Assembly: GCF_019399895.1 (NCBI RefSeq)
Contig: NC_091870.1
Location: forward strand, 5,997,001-6,061,000
DNA: 64,000 nucleotides
Source: Cardiocondyla obscurior
Lineage: Eukaryota; Arthropoda; Insecta; Hymenoptera; Formicidae
Direction: 5' to 3'
Part shown: one piece after another, positions 24,101-38,744 of the stretch
Numbering within the stretch: position 1 is the first letter of the stretch
Layout: each line of letters begins with the position of its first letter
Notes under the pieces: generated by a model
Told to the model about the DNA's origin: nothing
The model's input: the letters and a program-made list of their open reading frames with translations, nothing else
Databases searched by the model: none
Made by a program: the position numbers and the translations under genes

Positions 24101-27100
24101 GATCCACGACCACGGCCAGCGACACGACTGCGTCCGGGAACACGACCTGCTCCAGCTCCTTCGGCGGCGGTTCCAGCAGCACGCCCTCCAGCACGGTGAC
24201 GAGCCCGCAGCGCGTCGCTTCGAGGAGGTAAGCACGCAATTTCATAACGTCTTTGAATGGGAACGAGAGAAAATCATTTTCGTTAGGCTCTTAATTCGCG
24301 GCGTGAAGAATTGCGGTCGTTCGTTAGATAGATATCGATGCGAACGGGAAACCTGGCGTAAGACGGGATAAGGCGTCTTCGTGATTCGAATATTCTTTGT
24401 CACGTTGGATGTGCAACATCCGGAGAAAACGAACAAGGACGGCGACGGCGGAGTTGTCGGCTATGGTTTACGCGACCGAATAAAAAATATATAGCCGACG
24501 GGGCTCGAAGATCTTTTTTGAAGCGCGGAAGAAAAAAAACATTCGACCTTTATGGTCCGCTGAGTTTCTCAAGAGGTCGTTCTTTTGTCTTCTTTCTCAA
24601 CAGGCCGGATCTCTCGTCGCGTTATCCTCCCGTCGGACACGAGAAAAACGTTAAAGACCTCGGTTGTTACTCTTATCGATGCCCGTCCAAGCTCGACGAT
24701 GCTCGGGTTTCGGCATTCCCGTTTACGCAATCGGTTTAACAACGCTTCGCGATGTCGTCCCGGGTTAAGAAATCAAAGAAAATTGTTTTCTCACGTAACG
24801 AGGGTTTCTCCGATCGCGCCAGGCACGGCTTCCAATCGACTTCGTCTCGGGGAATTAGTAATCCTAGCACGCTTTTTGTACGCAATTGATTGGCAACGAA
24901 CGTCAGAAACTGGACGTATCGACGACTCGCGAAGGACGGTACACGTCTCGCTGTTTGTTTGTACGTTGAACGTTATAAAAGTTTCAACCTTCCCCCGCAC
25001 GCGAGAGCAGGTCGATCTGCCGCACAACGAAACGTAAAATCGATGAAGAGAAATGAAACGAGAAGTCGACGCGAGCTGCACAGAAAAATCCTAATAGAAA
25101 TTTAATTTGTTAATAAATAATAAAAAAAAAACACACACACACATGCGCGCGCGCACTTATAAATATCGAAAGCACGTGCGAAAATTTATACAAGAGACAC
25201 GGAGTGATTCGAAACTTTATGTCGCTCGTTTTATTCAGCTTTTCATCTAACGGTCTTTGACACACGTCGGTCGGTTGTGTGTCGCATCTCGAATGGAGAA
25301 TTTGTTTATCTGGAAGATATCGGAACGTCTATTTGTTTCTGATTTTTTTTTGTCTCTCTCTCTTTTTCTCTTTTTTCCCTTTTTTTCCATCTCTTTTTTT
25401 TTTTATGCAGAGATTTTCAAACGCATATGATAATCAATAAATTCTTTGTTAAAACATTATTAACGGTGAACATTTTAATTGCTCCGGAAATTAAGTCATA
25501 CCGGTAACTCGGCGTGCAATTTGATAATAAATTTATCAGTTGCCCGAGGGTGACTATAAATTACGCTTGGCGCTTCTTTTCTTTTTTTTTTTTTTATTCC
25601 TTTTCTTTTCTTTTTTTTTTTTCTTTTCTCTTTAAGCGGCGAGTTTAACGAATCCTATTCACGTTCGAATACTAAACCGATAAGTATCTTTCATTTATTC
25701 ATAACCGACACTCAGCCAGCGACTTGAATCGCGAGATATCAAACTTAGTCTACGTGCGATACGTAATTTATCGTGCCGAGATGAAATAGCAAATAATCAC
25801 GAGAGATGTAGCGCCATTAATCTCCAGAGTGCTTTCGGTTAATGTCATATCTCGCTTTATATGGAAGTATCTCCGTTGGATGGAACTGTTCTCCGACGAT
25901 GATAATGACGAGATACTCTCGTGCTCGCGAGCAGGCTCGACGTTCGCGTGATGTAAATTCATTGTTTCAAGCGCGAGCACAATGCGCTCTCGGTGAAGAA
26001 ACGATTCTCCTTGAATCGCATCTTGCGCCCGAGCCAAACTCGAGGCGATCAAACGCGGATAATGTGCCAGCGACAATACGAATCGGCTAATCGATCAATC
26101 CGGATTCAATTCGTTATAGCGAGAGTCTTGCGGGAGCCGAAGAACTTCATCGAGACACTTCAGAGGGTTCGACGATCTCGAACGTTCAGATTGTTTCGCC
26201 GTCGATGAACCGTGTAACCTGTTGCGCAATTTGCGCTCTCCCGAGCGAGCTGCAAACAAAATTTGTCGACGGCGACGGAAGTAAGCTCTAACGACTTCGC
26301 TTAAGTTTTTCCGCGCTTATAGCATGACAATGTAAAACGAGCTTCATAAGTTTCATTGTTCTCTGCGCTGTGTGTATTCGTTTATTATCGGGCCCGTTTG
26401 TTAATAATCAGGAAGCGAATGCGAGATATTTACTCGGAAGCGTTCGTAAGCAAAGAGAATTAAAGAAGAAAGCGCGCTAGCAGGATATCAAGTTTAACGT
26501 AAGCTGAAGAAAAAGAAAAATTAAATCTGAGTTTAGTTGAAAGGTTTAGTTTAACAAATTTTTTTTTTGTTAGTGTAAGGCGGTTTAAAACGGGAGTTTT
26601 TTTTAATATTTTTTTTTTATTATGGACCTGTCGAAATCGATGATTTAGCAAGATAGGGCACGTGCGAGAACTGCGTTCACGTATCAAACAGGATTAACAG
26701 GATCGATGACCATCTGCGAAGCGCGTGACTCCTCACCTGAGGCGGACGGGCGCAATGAACGGCGGTGATTTCGATCGGTTCGAGTTCCCGTGAAGTCCAT
26801 AAAACGGCTTCTCCTGCCAATGAACCGTGCCGGGCCGTTTCTGCGTTCATGGAAGCCGCGATTATCCTCGGTATCGAGCTCTCCTCGCCCGAGAGCGGAA
26901 GGCCCCCAAGAAAATCGGCCGTTCCCTTCGGACGATAATCGCCGATCGTGAATTGCCCCCATCTCATTAACAATTTCGATGCAATTAAAAACGTGCCTCG
27001 ATTATTCCCCGCGCCCGTCACGTTTCTGCAATTTAATTCGTCTTATATTCTCGGAGGAAGGGGGGGAGGATAGGGGGAAGTAATAAGTCCGATCGTGGCG

Positions 27101-30100
27101 TGACGGAACGGTCGAGAAATGCACGTTGGTGATATCCACGTTGATTCTTATTTGACGCGAGAAATTTCTCGAGGGCACGATTCTACGAAAACCCGGTTGA
27201 AATAATGCGAGAAACAACGGGTTCCAATTTATTCGCATTTTTGTAACTCTGAGGCAAATATCCGCGATGCGTCGAAACTATTTTTTTTTGTTTTTTTTTG
27301 TGCTGCAAATCGAATACCGTTCGCTTTCGATAAAATAAAAACTCGGCTTTTCGAGCGAATCGCCGTCGAATACTTGACATGTTTGAAGGTACTCTGCCGT
27401 TTCTCTGAAAAACGTTTCACGTCGGAAAATTTCAGAAATGCTCGATATTTTCTCCGTTGCGTCAGAGACAAAGAAAGGAGTGAGAGACCGGCGGGGTGTG
27501 CTCGCTCGCGAGAATTCGAGATCGTCGCGCGATACGGGAAGACCATTAATGAGAAATCTGCATCGCGATACAATTACACGTGCTAGCGTCGCGTTCATTC
27601 ATAATCGCACGGATTTTTCCTCGACAATGGCTCGTTGTATTTGGGTTAGTCGGTTGCTGCGGGAGTACCGGGTCGACAACGGTGTGCCGTCTCGCGTAAG
27701 TTACCGTTAACGGTATACCGACATCGCAGCCGTGAGGATATCGCATTGGTGTTCTATAATCGTCGGGATGAGTTCACTTCAAAGTGAGAGAAACGAGCGC
27801 CGTGACTTTGTTCTCCTCCTCGCGTTTGAACGTCCCTTGAAAGTCTCTCGAGTCGCGGGGCTTATTTTTTATTTTCTCTCTCTCGTGCCTCGACGGGGAC
27901 AAAATAATAATCTCTCGAACGGCCTACCGAAATGAATCTCGAATCTGAATAGACTTTATTTAGAGTGGAATAATTCATCAGGCGTCCTCTCGGCGTTCCC
28001 TGAGAACGAACCCCAGGTTACGCCGGCGAGATAGACGTCACGTTCGGTCGTTGCACTTAATTCTTAGTGCATACTTGCTTTTACCGTCGTTTCTTCTTGG
28101 TAGTTCTATTGATCTTGGCGCGAGAGGTCGTGTGTCGTGTCAACGCAAACGGCGGCACCTCGCCTTTAGTGCATATGCAGATAAGATTATAAATTCAAAC
28201 GTGACTCACCTTTATAATCCAGCTCGCTAATCTTGATTTGTGTATTTGTTTTATGTCAAGACGCATCCTTCAAAACGTTGAACTTTTATCCGGATTCTTT
28301 TTCAACCTTGCTCAATTTATAAAAGAGAAAAAAGAAAATTAAGACGAAGTCAACTCATCAGCTGATGATTATTAATTCGCGCTTAATAAAAATTAATTTA
28401 CTTTTTAATTATAAAAAAGGAGATAAATATTCTTGCTATTGGTGGGTGGGGAAAAAAAAAATTTTTAAAAAAGGGAAAATATTTTTGTTATTCATGGCTG
28501 TCGATGCAGAAATCTATTTTATCGAAATATTTCGAATTTGGAATAGCTAGCTTTCAGGTAAACTGACGAAAGAGAAAAGGTATACGGGAAACAAATAGAC
28601 TCGCAGTGACCCAAAATAGTTGCTCGTTGTCTGCGTGCGTGGGCAGATTCTATCCGAACGGAAAGGAACTTTTATTTTACTTCCACTTCTCACGTCTCTT
28701 TCAGTGCATTTTTGATCGTTGTTCGCAGCGCAAATCTCTCATCTCGTTATACGGTCCAGTTCAGCCACTTTCTTTCGCGGAGAGACGATCCTTTGTTTCC
28801 CGAAAAGTGTTACTTACCCTCCACGTCGGCGCGTTCAACGGTCGTGAACTTTATTTTGCCGCTGCGAGTTATATATATTTATATTATTTATAATAATAAC
28901 GTTTATATCGCTTCGCCGGCGATTAAAACGTGTTATGTGTACCGAGTAAGTATTCGCTGGGACCATCGTGCATACACGTGGTTTCAATAATAATTCCATG
29001 GCAACCATCCCGCAAAAAGGCTAATGGTGATATTAGGGTCGGTATACCTGCATGCACCTACAATGCCTTTGTACTTATTGATTATTTCTTAGGTAAAGCC
29101 GCCAATGGCTGCCGTTCCTTCGTGCAAAGTCCCCGTAGAAAAAAAGAAAAAAAAAAGTAGGTAGTTGTAATGACGAATCCGAGCACACGTGATCCTCCTT
29201 GCTGACTCACGTTTTTCCTTCGTCACCGAGTCGACAATTTAGGTCGATAGTCCATGAAAAAGGTCTTCGTATTACAACGCGACTGTTCGGTACTATAAAT
29301 CATCTTTTGTCACTCCGTGAATTATTTTGAGATTGTATCGAACGAAATAGTTGAAGTTACCGAGACAATTTTTTTTTTTTTTTTTTTTTTTTTTGTTGGT
29401 TGTGAGAAACATTAACTAAAGCTGGATAATTATTATCAAATACAGACCCTCCTTTCTCTCGAGTGTGCTAGACGAAGCACACGATGACGACGTATCTAAC
29501 GATCTCGCAATTTTTCAACGTCTGTATAAGCACGTTCGATCGTACTTCGCGAGAAATATCCGGTGTATTTTGCATTCATCATCTGCCACGGGAACAGATA
29601 ATTTCTTGAATGAACACGCGTCCAGATGTCACGTTTGTCACAAAACGGAAACATCGGCCTTCGCGAGCGGTCCAAGTGTCGTTATTTTAACGGGAGCGTG
29701 TCATTCGGGGACTCGACGTTCAATAATCTGTCGCCCGTGCGCTGCACGCTTTACGATTGCCTATCGGAGAATTTAAACGTGCATAATTACTTAGGAAAAT
29801 TACTTAAGAGGTTCTCATTACGCAAATTCTTAAGATAACGAAACGTTTGGCGCACACGTGCACGAGGCAGCGTATAAATAACTTTACGAGGTTTGCAAGC
29901 TTATTTATTCCGCGCAAGCCGCGTTTTTCGCAATCAACCCACCTGGTAATGCGCGATTTTACGCCCGAGGGATTTTTCATTTCCGCAAAACTTTCCCTAT
30001 TCGCGGACTTCCGAACTTGAGTACCTTTGCTCTTTCGAGGGTGAAGATAGGCGAACCGTGTGGAACGTGAAAAAGTGAATCGCTCTGATAGCCAGCCTGA

Positions 30101-33100
30101 CAGTAGGCGGACAACCGGTTCTCCATCGCGCTGTAATCTCACCTGTCCTTCTTCCAGAAACTTTCCCTGGGTATTTTTCAAATTTTTTTTTCTTTCTCTT
30201 TTTTTTTTTTTTCTTCTTTTTTCTTCCTTTTTCCTTCCTCTCGATCCCAATCGGATTTCACTTCGCAAGAGTCGTCGGCGCTGTACAGTCGGAGTTTTCA
30301 ATTTTCACCGACGCCAGTTCAATGATCAATGGCACGCTTTTCGGTCGCTTTGAACCACCGCGCGATTTACCACGAAGGAAGAATAGTGCCCGTAAAAGAA
30401 GAAGAATAAAAAAAAATGTCATTTATCCCGGGCTTATTATTGCGTCAGACCCCGGGCCCCGTTCTCATGTCGAGTCCTCGTTAGTTTTTGCCGAGCTCTC
30501 GTTGCAACCGAGTAACGGAAAAAGAACCGCAAAGCGCTAGAAGCGATGTGGTCGATAGAGAATTGCGAATTGTGCGTTCTATTCTATCGTTCGCCCAGCG
30601 ACTCATCGCGCTTGAATAGCCTTTTAAGCGCGCATTCGATTCGCGGCTTACGATTCTCGTCCGTCATATATGTACGGGACTAGACGCGGGGAGATTTGTT
30701 AGACGCAGCGCTCTCCGACAATGGGAGATTTCGAGGCCGACGTGTTGTTTCGGATACCGTCGAGGTTTCCGTGTTTCCGCGCGTTTCGCCGCAAGGATCT
30801 AATCCCATAAAGACAGTGTCGTGCGATTTCATTAGCGCGCTCCACTGATTCTTCTGCGAAGTTACTCAGCCTCGTTAAATCCTTCGATAAATCCGCGCGC
30901 GTGTATTTTAACAAAATTTCAATTCATTTCAATGGCGTTTTGAACATGAAAAGTAAAAAATAAAAATTTCACGCGAAATCGCGGCATGACTTCTCCCTCG
31001 AATTTTCATCCCATCGTGATTTATGAATCGAGTTTAGGCTCCCACTGCCAATTTCCCAGTCGCTCACGCGAAAGGCTATCGGCACGCTAGCGGGTTTGAA
31101 ACGTGAGTTAGCGAGCGATGTATACTCTCGTCGTACAGCCGGTCAGAAGTCAACGATTGTTTCGAACCAATTACCCAAGTCCGACGGCGAATGCGCGCCG
31201 GCTCGAAGCCGAGCCTCTCTTTGCGACGTTTTCGCGTTACTATGGGAACGTGCAAACTCATAAATGCGTTTACCGAGCCTGTCTGGCGGAATCGCCGGTC
31301 GGGAATGTACCGGTTAGGTGAGTTGAACGCACGTCCGCGGGGCCCGACGTACATAAATACATCTCGCGAGGAGACGTCCACGCGAAACTCGCCCACCGAG
31401 CTCGATATCGGGCTTTCGCGTTACAAGATCAAACGTATTATACGCGGCTCTGCCCGTGACGCCAATTAAGTCACGCAGTGATCGACGTAGGCGATTAACG
31501 AGAATGAGATAATTGTCGCTTTCTCTATGCTTGATCATCGATAAATCGACGCGCGGATGGTCTCAACCGCGCTCGAGTGTCGATTCCAACGTTTCATCGA
31601 GTATCTGTTTCCCAGAGAGGCGCTCTCTTACATCCGGCGCCTAGAAACGCTCGTTCGTCATAGGTGCGCCCAAATGGGCCATTTAAAAAGCGATAACAGC
31701 CGTCGCTCGGCCGTGCGATCACTTCTTTCAGGCTTTCGCGCGCCGCAGCCTAGCGCCAAACGTTAATCCGCACCTTCGCCGCGACCGAGCGATAAGTATT
31801 AGACGGCTCGCAATTCGGAAGAATAAAGCGTGGCCGTAGTAAACGATTAATTAGAGCGTGACCGAAGAAGCTAAGCGGTTACTTTTCATGGTTTTAGAAA
31901 CGCCCGGTCTTCTCCCAGATAAAATCGTACGCTTTGAAAGACACGCTCCTTTCGCCGCTGCAAAAAAGAAAAAGAAAAGAAAAGAGAGAAAAAAAAAAAA
32001 ACCGCCGTCGTGCATTATCGCGCGCCCCACACGCCCCGTCGTTATGAAAACGGCGTATGCTCTTTATCTCCGGGCAATTAACTTTTTTTTTCCCCCCTCC
32101 CCTCCCCCCTTTCCCCTTTTTCAAGACTATCGCTAAATAATTTAACAGCCGTATGCTCGCATCCTTGCCCGCGCGGATCTTTTCTGTAACGGTAAAGTTT
32201 TATACGAGTACCTTTATGCAGGACAATGGAAAGCACACATTATTATCTCGATTCCTTCGCATTCTTCCCCTCGAGGTAGCCTTATAATTACCGGCGTGCG
32301 TGCGCGCGATCATATTCTGGAAAATGATAAGAACACGGTAGCAAAATGATGTAAACAATGGTGTCTCCGTTGCACCGTTCTTTGTTTAACTTTTCCATCG
32401 GGTCGCTTTTGATCATTTTCTGCTCGGAATTCTTTCCATTTCTGCAAAAATGCTAGGCCGAGGTCGTTCTGTTTCTTTTTTTTTTCTTCCTGTTTCACGT
32501 GACGGTCGTACCGAACGTTTCCTTTAACGTCAGGTGGGATCGTGCAGTTACAGGGAAGCGGCCGAGTCTCGTCGATTTCCTTTTTCGGACGTAGACAATC
32601 TTGAAATTCGGCGTGAGTCATTCAGCCGTGGTCTTCGCGGGCTTGTGTAAAATCGCGAATTCACGCCTAACGCAAATTGGATACGTATCTCACACCTTCG
32701 TCCCGGGGAGTTCGCACTGTTTTCTATTTAAAAGAGACGCGGAGCGTTCGTTTCATTCATCGGGTCGTTGTCACGTTGGGTTATATTCGTCATCAAATAT
32801 GTAACTATTCGGCACGTATCGGCGGCTCCGCTACCTGCGTACGTCCTGCGTGGCTCGACTGCCGGAGGTTTTTAAAGTATGTATTGACGTCAAAGTAGCA
32901 CGAATCACGTACGCCGGCCGACCGCGAGCTTTGTTTACGTACATATCTCACCCCTACGCGGTTTGACGCGGTGTTAAAAAAAAAATTCCGAATATTAATG
33001 TCGAGTCAATGTCGAATATTAAATACAATTGCCGAGAATCTAACTGGATACATTGCGGTATAACGTCGATTAGATATCAATCGCTCGTTAGCTTCATGTC

Positions 33101-36100
33101 CCGAAAACATTCAGCGTTTCCTTGAGTCTGCGTATTTTAATATTTTTTAATTAATAGTTACGTTTGTTATAGAATTTTGTATATACATTAATTGCGAGTG
33201 GGGTTAATTTTAGTAACACGTTGACGCTTGGAATAATTTTTATTTTTTTTTTATTAACATTTGCGTCGTTATTTGACAAAGAAGGAAGTCTTATTCGTGT
33301 CGCGGCACGGAGTCACGCAGGCTTAAATCCGCCTTCGCGCCTCTTTGTTTCCGCAAGGATGCCTCGAGAATCTTAATCGCGTTGTGTCACGGAGCCTTTT
33401 CCAGAGGATAAATCGGCGTGTACTACAATTTTTCTAATCGTGATAGCGCACAGCGACATGTACCGTATTAGTCTTCCCGTATTAAAAAATTTATTTAATT
33501 TCTTTTTTTAACGGCCGATTTAGCGAGAAAAACTCCAAAAGCATTTCGCGCGTCAGAAATCGCTCTCGATCCCGTCGATTGCGTTTTCGCCCGGGTGCCT
33601 TTTAACTCTCGCGCGCCGCGGGGCGTGTAACGCGGTGTCGTTTTAACAGCGTTTTCGCGTTCGGCGGGAATGGCGTTATCAGGTAGGCGCGGGGAAAGCG
33701 AAGGAATCGCCGCGGCTCGCGGATACGAAAATCGCCGGATATTTTTCGCGGGATCGGAGGGGACTCGTCCGTTAGCTTGCTTCACCGCCGGGTGAAACTC
33801 GGCATCGCAAGCCGGCTCTTACACCCGCGAATAATCTGCATAATAAGTGCGTCGCCGGGGCGTATAGGCGCGTGCATTTCTCCAGGCTTCGTCCCCGTCT
33901 TTCTCTCTTCCCCTGTGTCCTCGCCCCGGTGGTCAGAGTGCGTGGCTCCGGTTCGTCTTCCTACGCACGATCTTAACCATGCCCTCGCGGAACCGCGACG
34001 TACCTGCGTTGCGTACAAGACGAGCGAAACTTAGCTCGAGCTCTCCGGCACGCAGACGGGGGAGAAAAAGGAGAGACTTTTCGGCGACGGGATTATCTCG
34101 CACGAACGCCTCGCTCCGGAGCATCGAGAGGATCCGATGCTTTCGCAGCTATTATTGGATCGGCATTTTATTTCACGCGCCGCCAACGCCACTTCTCGAC
34201 TTTGCCAATACTCAATTTAGTTTTATTATTTATTACGATAAGCGTGAGATAAGCGCTTCTTTTCCCGACGTTATTTCACTCGCCGTAATTTTATCTCGGG
34301 GAATATAACCATTTCCATCGCGCCGCGCGCTGCGTGCGTGATCACGCGGGAAGTAAATTATTGACGCGATTTAATGGCGCGGGCTCTAAGTGCACGAATT
34401 CATGAACGTGGGCGTTTAATTACGGGCGCTTCGCGTTGCCTGTGTTTGGTTTATGCATATGCCGGCACGTACTTGGTGGAATTCAAAACCGCGCCAGTTT
34501 CGTCTAATAATCTGCAGCTTTGCCGCGCGATTGAATAATTATAGAAATTAAATAATATAGCCCCGCGTTGTAGGCCGAACGTGACTGACGGCGTTGTAAC
34601 GTGTACTTTTTCACGCGACCGTCACCGATAATCGACCGTATACGGAAAAGTCGATCGAGCCGATCCCGTTCGCTTAAACAGTTTGTCGACGGTGAATTAA
34701 AACGGCAATTTCTAGGGCAGGCAGCCGGCGCGCGATCGTGATTTCCGCGCGCGCAAATCCTATTAGGCGTAGCTGCAGGATGCAATCGTGAGAATACCGT
34801 TAAAACCGTAGGAGCGCCTCGCCAAGGATACGAGATACGCGTGATTTAGCGAATCAAATCAGGCGCGTCGATTACGTTCCCTTAAACCGCCGTGTCTCGC
34901 AGCTTCTTGATCGCGCGTCGCTCAAGATTAAAAAAAGAAATTGTTTTTTTTTTTTACATTCGCGACTTCTGCGGAACTCCCGAGAGGTGCGAAAATGTGT
35001 AATACACGCTTCTAACTGTCGGCTCGTTCGATACATTCACTTTGCACTTGTTTCACTTCGTAACTATGTAGGAAGGAAAAAAAAAGAACGTGTTGTGGAT
35101 TTTTTTTTTCTCTTTTTTTTTTTTTCTTTTTTTTTCTTTTTTTAAACTGCTCTCCACGATTGGAATTTTCGACAACAAAATTATATTTTATACCCAGAAA
35201 TAAAACGACGCGCTGTAACGGGACTTCGGCGATCTGCAGGTAATTAACTTTTTTAATAAACTTTTTTTTTCATTGCGTGACTCCGCGCGCGCCGCACTTG
35301 GCTCTCTCGCCGACTTTCAGCGTGGCGTATCCGCGAAACGCACGGCGATCAAGGCGTTGCGACAATGCTTCCGATTACGCAATATTCATAACAAGAGTAA
35401 GATGATGTTCGTGCACGCCTCTTTGTTTATTTGGGAACGTTGCATCATCGAGGTCGAAAGCGCGCACTGCACACGCAATCCGCCGACCCGGCCGCTTCGT
35501 CGAGAATGAATGACAGCGCTTTCGTTCGCATATTTCTATCTTCACTTACAAAACAAAAGATCGGGATTCGACCGACGCGAGGTACGCGGTGTCACGTTTC
35601 CACACTTTAATTTCCCGCTGCATAGACATCGCGCGTACACTCGGAGGCAGATATGGCGTTTTCCGCGGCGACGGCGGCTTACGCACACTTGCCGCCAAAG
35701 CGAACGCCATATCTGCCTTTCATTGTAAATTTACGATTCTACTCCAGTGCATCATTTTTCGCGTGTTGCGTGAGCGAATGAACGATTAAACATGCGAAAA
35801 AATACCGAAAATAATTCACTCGTGCTCCGTGCTTTGATTAAACGTAATTAAAACGATTAATTGAAAAATCAATTAAATAATTAAATTCTTTGTGAAATTT
35901 AATTTTTTTTAATTATCCGAGCGAGGCTCTGTGTTGGTGGATGTATTTTTCATCGGGTGCACCGCGGCTGCGAAAACTTAAAGTTTTACGCCAATTATTC
36001 TACGGCAAGTTAGCCGGATCAACTAATTACCTGCGGGCGTTACGAAACTTCCAGTGCCGCTGGGAGAAATTCAATAAATTTCTCATCAGATAGTTCGTTA

Positions 36101-38709
36101 ACATATTCGATAAACTTATCCAAATTCATTTACGGTGCACGTCATACTTTACTATGTATTACCACAAGAAAATTACGTCGCGGTTAACGTCGCGAGTTAA
36201 AACATAACGAGGCAAGAACATCAACTTATCAAATAAAATATATACATCCAAAGTTTATTGTTGAAAATTATTAAATGTAAAATAATGTCATTTTTACGTT
36301 GAAAAAAAAAAGTAAAAAAAAAAAATGAGAGTAAATAACGCGCGCGAGGCGCTCTTTGTAATTTCTGTAATCGTAATTGAAAAGACAACTGCAATACATA
36401 TTAAGAGAAAAGTAATTTCGAGCAAGTGTCGCAGGATTAATAATTAAAACCGTAAGAATTTATCGCAGACGTTTCGCGAGCTGCCCTTTTCCCGCGGCGG
36501 CGCAAAAGTTATTTCCGCGGAAAATAAAAATGAACGACGAGATGTAACTCCCCAGGATGAAAGGCCGCGCGTTTTAACCGTATTACAGTCGTGTTATTGA
36601 AATTCCGTTTTATCCCGAGAAGAGAGGTTTAAGCGCGTCGCCGATTCGCGAAAATAAATGCCAGGAAGTAAGCGTGGCTCCGACAAAGCCGAAGCATAAA
36701 CCGACATTTCTAGTCTGTTCTGCTTGCCAACTGTTAGTTTATAACGGACTCGTCGACCCGTTACTGTTGATACTTCGTTATCCCGCCGTAGTCATTCAGC
36801 GAGCGATTTCGCGAGGAATACAATCTCCGTGGATCTCTCGCCCGTTGTCCCGACGACCGCCGTCGTTACCGGGCCCTCCAACACTTGCGATTCGCGTGCA
36901 TTTTCCAGCCACTCGCCATTCACGTAACATTGACGACGACGAGGACGACGAGCGTCCGATAATGCAGGCCCCGGTGCGCAGCTGCACCTCGTCCAACCGG
37001 TTACACGGCGCGTTGCACTCGGCGGAAAAATTGATAATCACTTATGCAACGGTCACCGATCGATCGCCTGTGCATTTCGGTATAACGTTCGGGACCTTGA
37101 AAACGCGGCGCGACCGCAATACCGATCGGTTCGATTATCAATAAGCGATCGGGCGATTATTTCTTGGAAAGAAAAAAAAAAAAATAAAATAAAAAAAATA
37201 GTAATACATGAATAATTTATAGTATTAATTTTTTACGTAAACGACATAATTTCAGTCAGGTATGCAGATCGTCGCAGCTGTCCGAAAGCGTATTCGTAAC
37301 ATGGTTTTATACGCTTTTTGTTTCTTTTTATATTTATTATTATTTTTATTTTTTTTTATTATATTTTGCAACAATGTTTACGCATTGTCGAACGTGACGT
37401 TTAGCGAGAAATTGCCGCGTATGCGTTCTCACATCGCGGTGCATCTTACACGGTCGCTTCTTACTTAGCTGGTACCCTGATACCGTAGCTGCAGCCGCAG
37501 CTGCGCCGACGTGTCGCAATCGACGTTGCGAGAAAGAGAAAAACGGCGGAGCCGCGAGACATATCGGTGGGGTATTTGCCTTTAAGTATTTACATAAATT
37601 TCAACGAGACCGGCGCTCGAAACGGCGTCTTTGGAGAACCCGCGATTCCTCGCTCTTTATCATATCAGGCTCTGAGCCCTTCAGACACGGCCGAATTTCG
37701 ATTGCTCTTGTTGAAATATTTGTTCAATGCCGACGTTTCTCTCTTACGTCACGGCAATCGTCGGCGAATCTGCCTCCCTAAAAAGGCAGAGAGTTACGAG
37801 TAAATTTTAATTATTACAATTAACAGTTACAAATATATTAATTACAACGATGATCACAATTAATTAATATTAAGATTTTAATTATTTTTTTCTAAGAAAA
37901 CCAGCACAGCTTCGATGTAACTTGACTCGATTATTATTGAACGCGAAATGTAAGCCGCTAGATTTTTCTTTTTTAATCAAAGCGCAATGTCGGTCCAAGT
38001 TACGTTATCAATCTTTATCCGAGTGTACCCGCTCGAGCATCGAAGTCGCGTTCATCTTCTCGAAGTCAAATTTTCCAGGTGGGCGTAAATTTTCATTAAT
38101 TGACACTTCGGCAAAACGTGACTCTCGAGAAAACTTTCAGGAGCAGTGTCGGCATCAACCCTCAAAATTTCTCCTCTCGATCACGTTTCTGAATAAATTA
38201 CGCTCGAGCGTCTTCCGTTCCCGCCAACGCTTTGCTCTCTCGCTACCGTTTTCACTCTTCTGTGTACACGTCTCGTGTTCTCTCGTTTATTTCTTTTTTT
38301 TTTTTTTTTTCTTTTCTCCTTTATGTATCGTACATCCTTGTCCTGTATCGCATCGAGCAATCGTCAAACAATATCGAGCTGATGCATCGAAATATTACCG
38401 CGGTACAAGTATACATACACGATTACGTGAAATAAAAGTCGAGAGCGTGAAATAATATTTTTGTACAACCTTTCGTTTTTCCGAAAATTAACTTTGAATA
38501 TTCATCAGACTACACGTGTGTATCCAACAATTGTTTGAAGCCCTCTTTTTATATCTTTGCTGAATATTTTATGCTGTCCTCGAGGCGTTCCATGAAAGAT
38601 GTAGCGAATAAGATTATTACAAATAGAAGGGTTGTTATCTGCCCTGTTGTTTCGATACGTGAATAATTCATTTACATATGCAAATGTTTCGTACATAAAA
38701 AAAAAAAAA

Positions 38710-38744
<35 letters not shown>

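Noticed and set aside
23483..24245. Minus-strand frames of 80-195 codons opposite bdg exon 2
   Set aside because: They are antisense shadows of a very GC-rich coding exon.
26770..26800. GGTTCGAGTTCCCG, similar to a tRNA T-loop
   Set aside because: No matching acceptor, D or anticodon stems could be placed around it.
26677..27021. 114-codon minus-strand frame
   Set aside because: It reads smoothly in places but has no recognisable domain, no supporting splice sites, and competes with another open frame on the same strand.
29370..29393. Poly(T) tract as a possible retrotransposon or processed-gene tail
   Set aside because: No adjoining coding remnant or target-site duplication was seen; such tracts are common throughout the window.
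29465..29776. 103-codon frame with CxxC pairs resembling a zinc ribbon
   Set aside because: The spacing does not match a known finger, there is no supporting splice context, and the remainder is not protein-like.
36674..37144. 156-codon plus-strand frame
   Set aside because: It begins only at a GTG, has no domain, and lies in intronic CpG-rich DNA.
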